A stretch of DNA of 64,000 bases from Anisakis pegreffii (Eukaryota > Nematoda > Chromadorea > Rhabditida > Anisakidae): assembly GCA_035041965.1 (NCBI GenBank), contig JAPYMA010001195.1, positions 1 through 64,000 of the forward strand. Reading direction: 5' to 3'. Shown piece by piece: positions 25,401-36,397 of the stretch. The translations under genes were made by a program, and so were the position numbers. Position 1 is the first letter of the stretch. Every line of letters starts with the position of its first letter. The notes under the pieces were generated by a model, which had not been told where the DNA came from, did not search any database, and was given only the letters and a program-made list of their open reading frames with translations.

Positions 25401-26773
25401 CAGCAGTAAGAATAAGGACACTAAGGATATGGATGGATGCTTGGCGACGGAATTAATCGGGCAAATGCGGAAGAAATGTCAAAAGAGACGAAACCAAGAG
25501 GAGGAATACGAAGAGATCGAAGAGATAAAATGCAAAGAGGCGAGACTTTAACGAGTTAAGGCGAATGCTCTAACAAGCATCGAGCAAAAAATCAATTGAG
25601 GAACAAATGAGGCAAATTTTTTCACAAGACCAACGTAGAGGCATAAATGACAAATTAGAATTCCAATGAGTAATAGCAAGGAAGACATAAATGAATAAAT
25701 CAGCCAAAAATAATGAATGATTAGAAAGAAAAAGATTTCTGAAGTTTTATTTTGCAATTGTAATAATATCAAGTGGTGTTTGTTGTTATTGTGTGTGTAA
25801 TGAAATACGATGTGAAGCGATACCTTGAAAAGAATATTTATTGTGGATGAAATACGAATAACGTTTATAAATTATCAGTTCGATGAGGAAAAAATAAACA
25901 ATTACAACTGAAATATACATTGAAACACAGAGGGATGGATTTTTTTCTAAAATTTCTACAACGGATTATGCTCACCTGCAGTTGAATGATAAATCAGTGA
26001 TGTTGAAAAGTGCATAGCGATATTATTGTTACAATGCAATAGTGTTCACAAAATTTTTGTTTCGAAAATTCTGCTGGAATATCTTCTCAGCTGAGGGATT
26101 CAAACTGAAACTTATTGCTAGCGTTAAGCTCAACCAATCGCGGATAAGACTTCCTCAAGCTCAACTTTAGGCAAACGGATAAACTTAACTAATAGGCTAG
26201 AAACTAGTCTTAGGTTGAGCTAACAATAACCAGCAAAACTTCCTCGATCATTCACAAGAAACCAACTCACACAAATATAACAATGAAATTATTGAGAAAC
26301 ACGGACTTCAATTGTTACAATTTTCATTGAGTATTTTGATAAGCAAAAGCAAAATTGAATAAACTGAAACGTATTAAAACGAATGAGTGAAAACTGCATA
26401 ACAATAAAAATAATAACATTAACAAAGTCTTCAAGGCAAAATGTGATAAAAAGTAATGATAGTAATATTAATAACAACACTATAGTAATGATAATAATAA
26501 GAATGACAATATTTACATAAAGCAACAAATACACAAATGATAGCCATACTTAACATGAATTCAGTCGGCTTACAATACAATACAGGAATCAACGTTTGCT
26601 GCATGTCTTATTCAATTCACGTCATTTCTTTTCTAAACTGAATAAACGATTGTAACAGAAATATGGGTTGCTGATAACTTAAATTTCTTCATGAGGATTT
26701 TGTTCGTAAGCAGTAAAATGTTGTAGGAAAATGCATAGCGATTTGATTGTAGCAAATCAATGACAATGATGAA
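22459..26773. other. Gene-poor region
   Basis: About 4.3 kb with many short open frames in all phases but no recognisable domain, splice-linked exon chain or RNA gene. A degraded copy of the sequence found just downstream of SGF29 (core TGCATAGCGAT, 25978-26021) lies near its right end. This part probably holds the 3' UTR of the first SGF29 copy at its extreme right. Confidence 0.5.
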
Positions 26774-28864
26774 TTATTCATCCACTTCATCATTATCACT
26801 GCTGTCGACATTATCACGTCGATGATGGATTGCGGTTGCCTTTCGCTTACTCGTCTTATTGTGTTTATTCGGCTTATTGCACTTATGCGACTTAATCAAC
26901 TTGTACGCAACAATGAAACGCTGTGGAACTGGTAGAGGCGGTGAGAATCCCTGCGAAAACGACGAATCTTCGAACGCTACCAAATAGTCGTCGGTCGCCT
27001 TCTCGGGTATCCATTCGACGACACCCTTAACTTATCCACTTCATTCATTCATCATCATCAGACTATTTATGAATATAATCGTCCATCGAATATCAAAAAC
27101 TGACCTTATAAAAACAAGTGGTCTGAGGATACAGAGCCAATACAACCGAATTGGTCGGGAACAGCGCATGTGCGTCGCGTTGTGGATCAGCTCTCCAATT
27201 GGGTAACGGTATCAATCGATTTCTTTTCACGAGATATTTCGACTTATTTTGAATGTCATCATCAACGTCCTTCACCTCATAAACACCATTCGACTCATTT
27301 ACCGATACTATTTCAGATAACATCCAAATTTCATTCACATAAGCTGCCACTTCACTTCCAATCTATAAATCCGACAATACAAGAAATATGCACAATGACG
27401 TACGATAACATATGTGAGAAGGCAATGAAATGCCATTAACACCCAATAGTTATCAAAACCCAATAATTATTCAGTTTCATCGCAAGTTCAATTGCTGTTG
27501 GTGGAATAACTGAATGGAAAGGAATCAAATCTAGTAATAACATGCAACAACATTCAGCATGGATAAAATCACCTTGATTGCAGCAAAATCTGGAAATGGA
27601 ATGGCACCAACTAGTGCAGGTGGATGAATATCCACAGGACTAATCCACACTGGGATATTGCGGGCATGATGCAGCAGGTATTGCATGAATGCACCACGTC
27701 TGATCTGTACGGTCTTCGATGATTTATTGGTATTGCTGCCAGATGCAGTGACTGATGAGGACGGCGGTGACGAGATCGACGAACGATGAATATTTACATT
27801 ATATTCCAATTCGTGAATTTCATTTATCTTCTGTAATAGCTTACGTAGCAATGCCTCTTCTTCTTCGCAAGCTTTCTTTGCTAAAATTATTATTTATAGT
27901 TAGATTGCATTCATTTTATTTCAATCATTAGTACTTTTATGATACGACATTCAAAATGATCTGTGAGATCCGATCAATTTTCTCTCTTGCTTCGAAATAA
28001 CTAGGGTATTTCTTTGGTAAAAGGGCCTTTCTGTTATCTCGAGATGCCTTCCCAACATTAGAAATGAGGTTACATATCAATCTCGCTCATCAACAGTTAA
28101 TGAACCGTTTAGGGTTCACTAACTGCTCAATTTTCCGTTTCTCGTAGCATTCAACGATGCTAACGATTACTACTTTTGGTAAGGAAGTGATTGCGATTAA
28201 TCCATTATAAAGCATATATATATCTACGGAACACACTACCAACCTTGATTATAAAGAGCTATAACTCTATTGCGTAACGGACCACTTAACTTGCAACCGA
28301 TGTTAAGTTTATTACGATCGATCAACGATTGGATTGGTTGCAGTGTGGCATTCACATTCTGTTTGTTTTCGATTACTTTCCGTAACTGAAATCATTTCAA
28401 ATCACATCTGAACTTACCATAATGATACAGATAACAAGAAGGATCTAGACGATAACACTTTCGATTGAAATGCCTCGTTCAATGGTAATCATTGAGATAG
28501 AATTCAATGGTAATAAGAAAGATAGAAAGCAGATTTAAAATCGAACTTTGGCATTGATTTCTAGCAAGTGACTATTGATCTGATCCTCTTCTTTATTGGA
28601 TTCACCACTGGACTTTCGAAGTCCACTGAGACGATGTGATGCTAAAATGCAATGAATATGATGGGATTTGTTTTCAGATAGATGACTGTACAGGATGCAA
28701 TTCACTTGCATAACGTACATGCTTTTGTCTGTTCTTTTAAGCATATTAATAGCTATTCTTTTTCAGTGAAATGACAGCTTATCAATGTGTTTTCATAAGT
28801 AATACAAACAGAACTGATGATTTTATGCAAATATAATGAAGTATACATTGTCGAACTTACGCAT
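26774..28864 (-). CDS. SGF29: SAGA-associated factor 29, copy A
   Basis: Subunit of the SAGA histone-acetyltransferase module that reads H3K4me2/3 through a tandem Tudor domain, in the nucleus. Coding exons: 28864-28861, 28641-28547, 28385-28244, 27880-27573, 27362-27105, 27025-26774; 1059 nt, 352 aa. The start ATG is the last complete codon of the leader exon: ATGC joins CA to give MPSHRLSGL. The N-terminal half is helical/coiled (EEEEALLRKLLQKINEI), then PPALVGAIP. The Tudor block holds KDVDDD, RLIPLPNWRADP, VLALYPQTTCFY, VAFEDSSFSQGFSPPLPV and RFIVAYK, matching the human family's peptide-binding acidic and aromatic positions. A basic, His/Lys-rich tail ends NDEVDE. All phases agree. Intact; a second near-identical copy lies at 36.4-38.5 kb. 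Confidence 0.93.
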
Positions 28865-29076
28865 CGAAAAATTTTGAGTGGATTGCAATGGAACGCGATC
28901 ACGATTGCTGCTCAACTGTATTGGGCACTGCTTTCGATTCGGTACGTCGAGAGATCAGCGACACCTTCGTGTTCACTTTCTGGTCGAAATGCCGTCGACG
29001 AATGCGCACAAATATCACCACGAATACCGCCACGTTTATTCAGATATGCGTACTAAGTTGAGTGGGCACTATAAGG
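28865..29076 (-). promoter_or_regulatory. Conserved 5' leader exon / proximal promoter of SGF29 copy A
   Basis: This ~210-bp block upstream of the SGF29 start is almost identical to 38537-38748 in the second copy, whereas the intron to its left and the spacer to its right have diverged. It ends in a good donor (GTAAGT) just after the ATG. The best reading is a 5' UTR exon plus core promoter. Plus-strand frames across it are also open in both copies, so an antisense product cannot be fully excluded. Confidence 0.5.
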
Positions 29077-29222
29077 AAGGAATGTTTTTGCCGATACTGC
29101 CTTCGTAGAACGTAATGGGCGAACGTTAAATCGCGTAAACGCTAATCGAATGGGTTAGTTTCGTTTAGGCTTATTGTTAGGCGTTGTTATCAATGAATGA
29201 CGTTGATCCACTCCGAGATAAT

Positions 29223-30140
29223 TCAGCAAGGATAGAGTTGCTTTATTTGCCTCCAAAGCTCATAAAAAGCATTTGGACCGCCAAACTTCCTATGCCATAC
29301 AAATTCTTGAACATAATTGGACAATACACTACGATGCGTTCCATATCGGCTCTTGTGAGCAAGTTGGAATTTCTGCCATACAGAATCAATACGATTTCTG
29401 CTAGCCGACGAATTTGGACTGACGAAATTCACCGAATGATTCTCATCTGAATCTGAGATCTGCATGGATTGCACTTGATTGTATACAGACATACACTCCG
29501 ATACTACTGTTGTGCCTGGGAGTATGTGTTCGTATATGATGGGCAGTAGTGTGCTTGCGGACTTGTCCTCTACGGGAACCAGGAAACATTCTCCACTCTC
29601 CACCTCCACCCCACCGAAAATCCACTGTTCCGCAGCACTCCGACCGTCGCCGTACTTACTTTTCGCGATCGATGTCTCAGCAATCTCAACAGTTTTGCCA
29701 ACCCCACCGATTCGAATGGGATTACGATTGAAATACTCGACTGCGATCTTTCGAAAGAGATTATTCCAGTCCGATAGCGTATTCGTGGACAGGTTATCAG
29801 GCTTTTCCCTGACCATTTCGAAATTCATTTCATTGTGACTGAAGTGACCACGACTCCAGAAGTAGGCCATTTGAAAAACTTCTTTTGCAGTGAGACGGGA
29901 TCCCTCGAAAAACGTTCCCGCATGGAAAGACTTCTTTTTTTTGCAACTCGATCGGTAGCATCTAAAAACAAGCTTCTTCAGTTGCTTATTTAGGTATACC
30001 AGTGACATTTCATTGCCGCATTCACACACTCTGCTCATTGGTAGCAGGCCTAGGTGCTGCAGGAATTTGTCGAATTCATCGTTCGGTTTCTTGATGCATT
30101 CATGTACATCGTTCATATTCCATCCTTTCAACACCTCCAT
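29223..30140 (-). CDS. Merlin/ISXO2-like transposase-derived protein, copy A
   Basis: Single-exon frame of 305 codons from the ATG at 30140 (the frame stays open seven codons further 5'). Residues ~39-66 form a CxC...CxxxxC zinc-ribbon-like region; ~145 onward matches the ISXO2-like DDE domain (VEIAETSIAKSKYG, EQWIFGGVEVESGECFLVPV, LLPIIYEHILPGTTVVSECM, HSVNFVSP, NRIDSVWQKF, HKSRYGT). In active Merlin/IS1595 enzymes the catalytic residues lie in EIDE, a later D, and NxIE; here they read EIAE (A154), SEC (E215) and NRID (D252). That predicts loss of transposition activity. No terminal inverted repeats or 8-bp duplication were found around it. A same-length paralogue with the same substitutions is at 38897-39814. 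Likely domesticated, possibly DNA-binding; function unknown. Confidence 0.85.
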   Translation of the reverse strand: MEVLKGWNMNDVHECIKKPNDEFDKFLQHLGLLPMSRVCECGNEMSLVYLNKQLKKLVFRCYRSSCKKKKSFHAGTFFEGSRLTAKEVFQMAYFWSRGHFSHNEMNFEMVREKPDNLSTNTLSDWNNLFRKIAVEYFNRNPIRIGGVGKTVEIAETSIAKSKYGDGRSAAEQWIFGGVEVESGECFLVPVEDKSASTLLPIIYEHILPGTTVVSECMSVYNQVQSMQISDSDENHSVNFVSPNSSASRNRIDSVWQKFQLAHKSRYGTHRSVLSNYVQEFVWHRKFGGPNAFYELWRQIKQLYPC

Positions 30141-32646
30141 CCCGCTCTTAATTTTCTTCACACATCAACAATATGCTGTAAACGTGTGTCTCTTCTAATC
30201 AACACTGATCTTATAGCTTCTGGTGTCGCTGATTTCTCAACGCTTCGAAACGCTAACAGCAACTTTTTTGCAATTTTTCCTGCAACACAAATAATGATTA
30301 CTTATCATTCTGGATTGGTATAACTTGGATTCCTCTTCGTATAGTTGATGCCTTAATGATAGTGGAAAATGTTCACAGTGATGTGAGTGAGGATAATTTG
30401 TAAGTGGTGAGAATTTTAGCAATTTGGGCAAATCGACCGAAGATATTTTGATAAACAAATAATCCAGTTGATCAGTCCAATAGTAATCGAAAAATATCGC
30501 GCCTCGAGAACTTTTACTATCAAATCCAACGGCAGAAATGATGAAATGCTCGAACGCTTCGCCAAATACACGCCTAATAGTAAGTAAATCGCGTTTGCAC
30601 GGAGTAGTAATGCCATGAAACGTTGTTACCTGTTGACAATAGTTATTTATTCAATCAGTTATCAACGTTCGAAATTGCCCAGAAGCTCACCCGAAGCATA
30701 AGTCTGTCAGCAAATATCTGAACAAATATGTCCTGAATTCACGACTGATCACGTCAGCAAAAGAAGAGCTATGAAACAAGACGAACAACAAAATAGTCAA
30801 ATAGAATACGTGAAATTAGACAAAACAACTTCTTCGTCAATGGATAATAACAAGAAAAGAAATTTGCATATTTTTATGAACACGCCGTTTCAAATGAGTT
30901 TCTTAAGCAGACCAAAAGCTCGCTATATGAGAGCCAAATGAAGATACGGTTTGATTTGGGAACAAATGAAGATGAGCTACCGCAAGTACTGGAAAGCGAA
31001 ATTCGTGACGCGATGAAACAGACGGAAGAGGGAACCTCACCAGGTTGAGATAGCACTAACAATGAAGCCGTTAAAGTGACTGAGGAAAACCTCATTCCTC
31101 GTCAAATATCAAAGTGATACACTGTGAATATATTAGTATCGATGGGAAGTTCTTTCGAACAAGCAGTTTACTGACGATATCGTCATGGAATGGGAGTAGA
31201 TATATGTGAATGCCAAACGAAGATATCAGTTGAACCCAACATCGTCTGAAAATGTCCATCTTCTGTCCCAAAAACCTTAAGAACTCTTGAGGGCACTTCT
31301 CAAAATATTTCTTCAGGCAAAGTGCAATCTCTCACGTACTGCTCTCATCCATTATCTTCAAATGATCATTGGAAATTAGAAAGTGACCCAACTCTCAGTC
31401 AAAAAGGATTTGTCAAAAACTATAAAGTCATCTCGTTAACTTCTGTAATCCAAGAGATAGCCACTACGATGGCCCCATCTCATTTTTACCGAGCACTCAC
31501 AAATGTCTTAACCACAACTATCGCCTTACCAAAGTGTTGAACAACATAATAAATCCAGTACTTCGAGTAAATAAAGGAAATCAAGAAGCCACTTTCCGTG
31601 CTTGTTAGTATTCAGTCATTGACCATTGACCAGAAACACCATTCAAAAAATTATAGCATATAACATTTCATTTCACCCTGAAAAATCAGTAACGATCAAT
31701 TTGGACTCGAAATAGAGACCATGTAAAACTTGATTATATTATAGCAACTATTGATGTGCTAAAAAATCAGGATCTTAAGGCAAACAAACCTTCGAAGAGG
31801 CTATTAATTCCTAAATTGATGTACTAATTTGCTGTTGATTTCTTAATGTATTTGCAACACCTTCAGTCAACGACTGATATCTTAAACAAGCATAAGCATG
31901 TGTCTGAGCAGGTGTGACATTATTCAGCAGTGAATACGGTAAAGAAGTTGTTTTGAATCACTGCATTTGATGCAAGATGCAAGATCATAAATATTCAAAC
32001 TGCATTATGAATTGAGGGCCGATTCTGAAATTAGAATACCAAACACATAATAGAAGTTTTACTTTGCGTATGCAATCATGAATATTCGTGTGTATCTTTT
32101 ATATTATCGCTATCCGTGTTTTATGCATGATCCATATATAAGACATCAGTTTGATTGAATTTCAGTCGTTTGGCTGGCGAATTTCGATTTCAATTCATTT
32201 GAAGTTTCATTCATGGATTCGATTTGATCTCTGCGGCAGCAAATTGATTCCGCCGCTTTCTTATGATCAGAATTTTGTTAGGATATTTCTGCGATTTCAC
32301 TAAAATTATGGGCACCTATTTTGTTACTGAAGTTTATCTTCGTAAACATACATAGAACGGTCTATAATACTTTTTTGCCCGAATGACAAGAAGTTTTAGA
32401 AGATCGCATAGCATTTGAAAAGGAGACTCCAACTGAAGAGTTTTTGCCTAATAAAACTATTTTGCACACCATCTGTGAAGTTTTTTCAGACAATCTTACG
32501 TCAACTCAAAACAGAATATTTCGAAGTGTTCTGAAAGAATTTTCAAGAGCAATAATATAAGTATTACAAGGAGAAATGAATTCAGAATGATGATTTCAGG
32601 GAATCGATCCGGTCAATTTGTGCCACAGTAATAAACGAATTCAACT
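30141..32646. other. Intergenic region between Merlin-derived ORF and secreted gene A
   Basis: Divergent spacer (Merlin-derived ORF on minus, secreted gene on plus), so both promoters should lie here. The stretch 31905-32400 is almost identical to 40833-41345, the equivalent upstream region of copy B, and includes CATGATCCATATATAAGACATCAG near 32130, a TATA-like candidate. 30300-31900 is poorly matched between copies. No coding exon recognised. Confidence 0.5.
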
Positions 32647-35077
32647 ATGGAGATACGAATTAGATGGCTTCATTTGTTTGCGTTTTGCTCGATGCTTAAT
32701 CTTGCGAATTCTTTTCTGGTAGCCAAATTGACATTCGGTACGTGCATTAAGTTATTCGTTGTCTGAATACCTCTGTCATTGGACAGTTCATATGTTTGCA
32801 ATTGGTTGCGAAATGAAATCATTATTGAAGCGAACTGCTACAGATGGATAAATTTACTGAGAAACTCCTGCAAATATGAGTCCAAATAAGTTGAAAGATG
32901 GAATTTGAGGGAATTCAAGATGGGTCGAGGAATAATTCAACATGAAACAGATCCACTTTCGAATAATAGCAGATAATTAGATAATAGATACAGTTCGGAT
33001 CATAGCCTGGCTCAGGCTCACAACATCAATGATATTGGTACACCACTCGGTTTTGAGCAAAACTTTCCTCCGCGAACAGGAATCGATCTCGCGACATAGC
33101 AATTATCAGTTGGTTGTGGCTCTACCTCTGAGTGTACCAATATCAAATCCACTTTCGTTGATGGGCACGTGGTATCAAACATTGATTTCCATTCAGGATA
33201 GCATCAGACAAATCTGCTGTTTTGAGAAAAGCCACTGCAGACATCATCAATACACGTAGCATTCATTAATAGCCCCTGTTAATGGCATCATTTTGGAGTA
33301 GCAGCGAAATATCAGATCATGAGCTGCAACAAAATATCCCTGTCATTGCTTCAGAAGATGTTCCACTGGCAGAATTTAGGCTGTATTTATAAGGGTAGCC
33401 TGTTATTAGTGACTCATAGAAGATACCGCATACCGTATTACTGATAGATAGATAAGGCATGGTGGAAAAAAAATTTTGATCTCGCAGATAAAAATATGAA
33501 ACGTTAATGGGATATATTTAGTTGTGTTTCTTTGTATAAGAAGGCTGATTTATTTAATTATAGTACTGAACACCTGAACATTCGACCTCTCAAATAACCT
33601 ATCCACCAATGTATGAAGAATAATTTGAGACCTCTTGAAACCAACCGTAATTTGTTCTGATTTTATTGCGAGGCATAGTTTGGTGTGAAGTTCTGATAAC
33701 ATACGTTTTCGGCTGCATCGTTCCCTATAGCATTGAAGAGAACTGTGCGAGTTCTCTTCAATGCTAAAGAGAACTATGCGAGCTCTCTTTTGCATTGAAG
33801 AACTGTGCGAGTTCTGTTCAATGCTATAGAGAACTAAGCAAGCTTTCTTTTGCATTGAAGAACTGTGCGAGTTCTGTTCAATGCTATAGAGAACTAAGCA
33901 AGCTCTCTTTTGCATTGAAGAGAACTGCGCGAGTTCTTCTCAGTGCTAAAGGGTACTATGCAAGTGCTAAAGCTGTCTTTTGCGTATTTTCGTCAGAAGT
34001 GCATGGGACCATAGGAAAGTTATATTTTTGAGGATATTATTTATTATCTGACATTATTTGAGGATACTATTGTATGGTAGAGATGCGAGATTGTGCAGTT
34101 GTATTCAGGTGAAAATACAAGCAACATTGCAAAAAATTAGTTGATTCGAAATACAATCATCACCTTTCAGGAGGCAAGATGAAACCAATAAAGGCAATAA
34201 AGGACCTTTACGATCCAAACGTCTGTCAGAAAGTTAACAGTATAGCGAAAGGAAGCTACGATTATGGACGCCTTTCGAGCACGTTTGATCGTTGTTAGTA
34301 AACAGTTTTTAACTGATTCTATGACTAATTGCCTTTTGATTAGACATTCGTTCATCGGGGAAGGGTCACAAAATTATCCAGCCTTTCGTAGCTTACCCCC
34401 TCCCCTGTCGCCTAAGTCTGCGACTTTGCGACCTCCTCCTCCCTACCCTTCAAAGTTTTTGTGAGAAATTCGGTTCGCTTCAAGTGCATGTGCATGTGCT
34501 TGCTCTTAAAAATTCTCATCTTTCCTGTGGAATGACTCTAGTTCAAATGTCAGTCAAGTTATCAATGCATCCAAAAGGTGCTTTCTTCGTCGATTTGATC
34601 AGACAAATGTGAATGCGAGCTCTTTTTAAGCATCCTTATCACTCACATGAACAGATATTGACATGTGAAAATGCTTGATTTCGTCTGCAGTTGTTGACCT
34701 CTTCTAAATGAAGCCAAAACATGCATGACTTGATATTCGTTTAATGATAGATATCTTGTTGGCCAAAACGAATCAATTTGATCTTGATCTGTTTGATTTC
34801 AGTCTGTGATATGATCGATTGCGATACAGACACAAGTGAACTGTTGACACAACTTGCGAGACGCATTGCATTCTATGAAAGTCCTGAGTTGAAAATCGCC
34901 AGCAACGATCGCTTGATCATGGAAAGCAGCCTGATCATTGAGTGGATGTTCGAGAACGGAGAACTGGACATGAACGATGCGCTGAGAAGAACACCTGTCG
35001 AGGGTTGGGATGGCACGGTTGATGACTTCCTAGCATGCACTCTTCCCTTAATTGAGCAACATACTAAATCACATTGA
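32647..35077 (+). CDS. Small secreted protein A, unknown family
   Basis: Exons 32647-32737, 34171-34290 and 34803-35077, all joined in phase 1; 161 aa. Exon 1 is a signal peptide (WLHLFAFCSMLNLANSFLVA). Exon 2 encodes a short polar module ending SSTFD. Exon 3 opens CDMIDCDTD and carries DRLIMESSLIIEWMFEN and DDFLACT. The exon 2 donor is GTTGTT; ignoring it would end the protein at FDRC, so a shorter isoform is possible. Copies B and C share exon structure, phases and the DDFLxCT end. I recognise no known domain; the protein looks secreted and soluble, with few cysteines. Coding exons differ from copy B far more than the flanking DNA does. Intron 1 holds a tRNA-like repeat and a 60-bp tandem repeat. 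Confidence 0.75.
33029..33085 (-). repeat. tRNA-like (SINE?) repeat, copy 1
   Basis: The plus strand reads GATATTGGTACACCACTCGG, then TTTCCTCCGCGAACAGGAATCGA. Its complement contains a B-box-like TCGATTCCTGTTCGCGGAGG, as in the 3' half of a tRNA. Essentially the same segment recurs at 49455-49515. Too partial for a functional tRNA. Confidence 0.45.
33733..33962. repeat. 60-bp tandem repeat in intron 1 of secreted gene A
   Basis: About four units of 60-62 bp, each beginning TTGAAGA(GA)ACTGTGCGAGTT and ending GCTCTCTTTTGCA. Units contain internal partial inverted symmetry (AGAG...CTCT). The two middle units are nearly identical. The matching intron of copy B (41867-41979) has only about two units, so the array changed size after the block duplicated. 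An antisense open frame across it is a repeat by-product. Confidence 0.9.
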
Positions 35078-36397
35078 CCGTATCACGATCGGTCGATGAG
35101 TGCAGTTTAAGTAATGCTTGAGAAATGATTTGAATTCGATTAACAACTCGGTTATCGGCTCCGATCAAGCACTGCTGCTGATAACTTCCACTATAATAAA
35201 GCAATTCAGTTGTTAATGTCGTATCAATTCATGCCTTTTTCAGTGATAATTGCGATTTTTTTATTGTGTTGATTTGAATTGACAGTTTGCTGGTGGGACA
35301 TGATTCGGTGAATGAAAGGTTTCGTTATAATGATTTATTTCATCAGAATAAAACATTTCTGATCATGATTAATACCAGACTCGTTAAGTTTAATCAGTTT
35401 TTGATAATGCATTGTGATACGAACATGTTGATGTACAAATGTGATGATGATAATAGTAATGATAGTAATAAACGGATAATTACTACAATTCCAGTGATAT
35501 AGTTCTAAAAGAATTGAACTGAGTGAAGGCAGTTTCAAGAAGCTGAAACGTATTTAAAACAATACTCAACAATTACGAAAGGATCATGAAAAAATGATCA
35601 GTCAATATTAATTTTCGAACCGTTTCAATTCCCTCAGACATCTTTTGAATGCACTCGAGAAGGATTTTCCTCCACTTTGGAAAAACCTGTCTGCCTCTGA
35701 TAACAACCATCCAGTCACCAAATATATCCCCTGATGTGATTCGATTGCTATTGAGTTTAACATACCAACAGTATAACAATTGCAACATTACCGTTTTCAC
35801 AGCAATATTCCTCGATATGCTGGCTTAGTCGTTAAGCAAGAGGCTGATTATCACAAGACAAGATGAATGCAAATTGATGATTTTAGGAAATCGATTTGAT
35901 CTGCACAGTGATAAAAACTAAAAATATGGATTTCCAAATGAGAATGCTGCGTGAGCTTGCCCTCTGGTCCACCGTTGACTTTGTGTTTTCAGTCATTTAA
36001 AGAAATAACCACAGTAATAACAATAATCACAATAACAGTAATAACCACAATGAGAATTCAATGAATGCAAAATTGTGATAATAAATAACAAAAGTAGTAA
36101 CAATAATAATAATAACAATACATAACTACACACGTAATGGTAATATTATACATGAACCAAGTGAATTTGAAAGAATTGGAATCAGTACGTACTGCACATC
36201 ACGTGTACTTCTTCAAATCAAACGATTTCTTTTTCAAGCCGAATAAACATTCGCGAAAGAGATAGGGATTGCTCAGAAATTAAGATTCTTCAAAATCTCA
36301 CAACAGCGAATTTTGTTCTTAAGCAGTTGAATGATGAATCAGTGCTGTAGGAAAATGCATAGCGATTTGATTGCAGCAAAGCAATGACAATGATGAA
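35078..36397. other. Spacer and duplication junction between units A and B
   Basis: 35092-35520 is almost identical to 43252-43700, downstream of copy B, and probably includes the 3' UTR of the secreted gene. Beyond about 35521 the two copies diverge. An orphan first exon of a secreted-family gene lies at 35926-36000. 36000-36130 is an AT-rich AATA/ACAAT simple-sequence stretch similar to 26400-26540, left of SGF29 copy A. Confidence 0.6.
35926..36000 (+). pseudogene. Orphan signal-peptide exon of the secreted family
   Basis: A 24-codon frame beginning MDFQMRMLRELALWS resembles exon 1 of secreted gene C (MNFQMRVLHMFALCS), with a related upstream sequence (TTTTAGGAAATCGATTTGATCTGC). It runs to a stop instead of a phase-1 donor, and exons 2 and 3 are absent before SGF29 copy B begins. 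Reads as a fourth family member truncated at the block junction. Confidence 0.6.

Noticed and set aside
28817..29108. Two overlapping plus-strand open frames near SGF29 (also at 38501-38795)
   Set aside because: They lie over the SGF29 leader exon and lack any domain; kept only as a possible antisense product in the findings.
29443..29838. Open frames antisense to the Merlin-derived ORF
   Set aside because: They are shadows of a well-supported coding frame and appear in both copies for that reason.
33733..33962. CRISPR-like regular repeat array
   Set aside because: Units are contiguous without spacers and lie in a eukaryotic intron; it is an ordinary tandem repeat.
35573..35800. Minus-strand frame (QLLYCWYVKL...) considered as a patched-related fragment
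   Set aside because: Only a few residues resemble the patched-related gene, and that similar stretch (LLYSWYI) is itself out of frame there.
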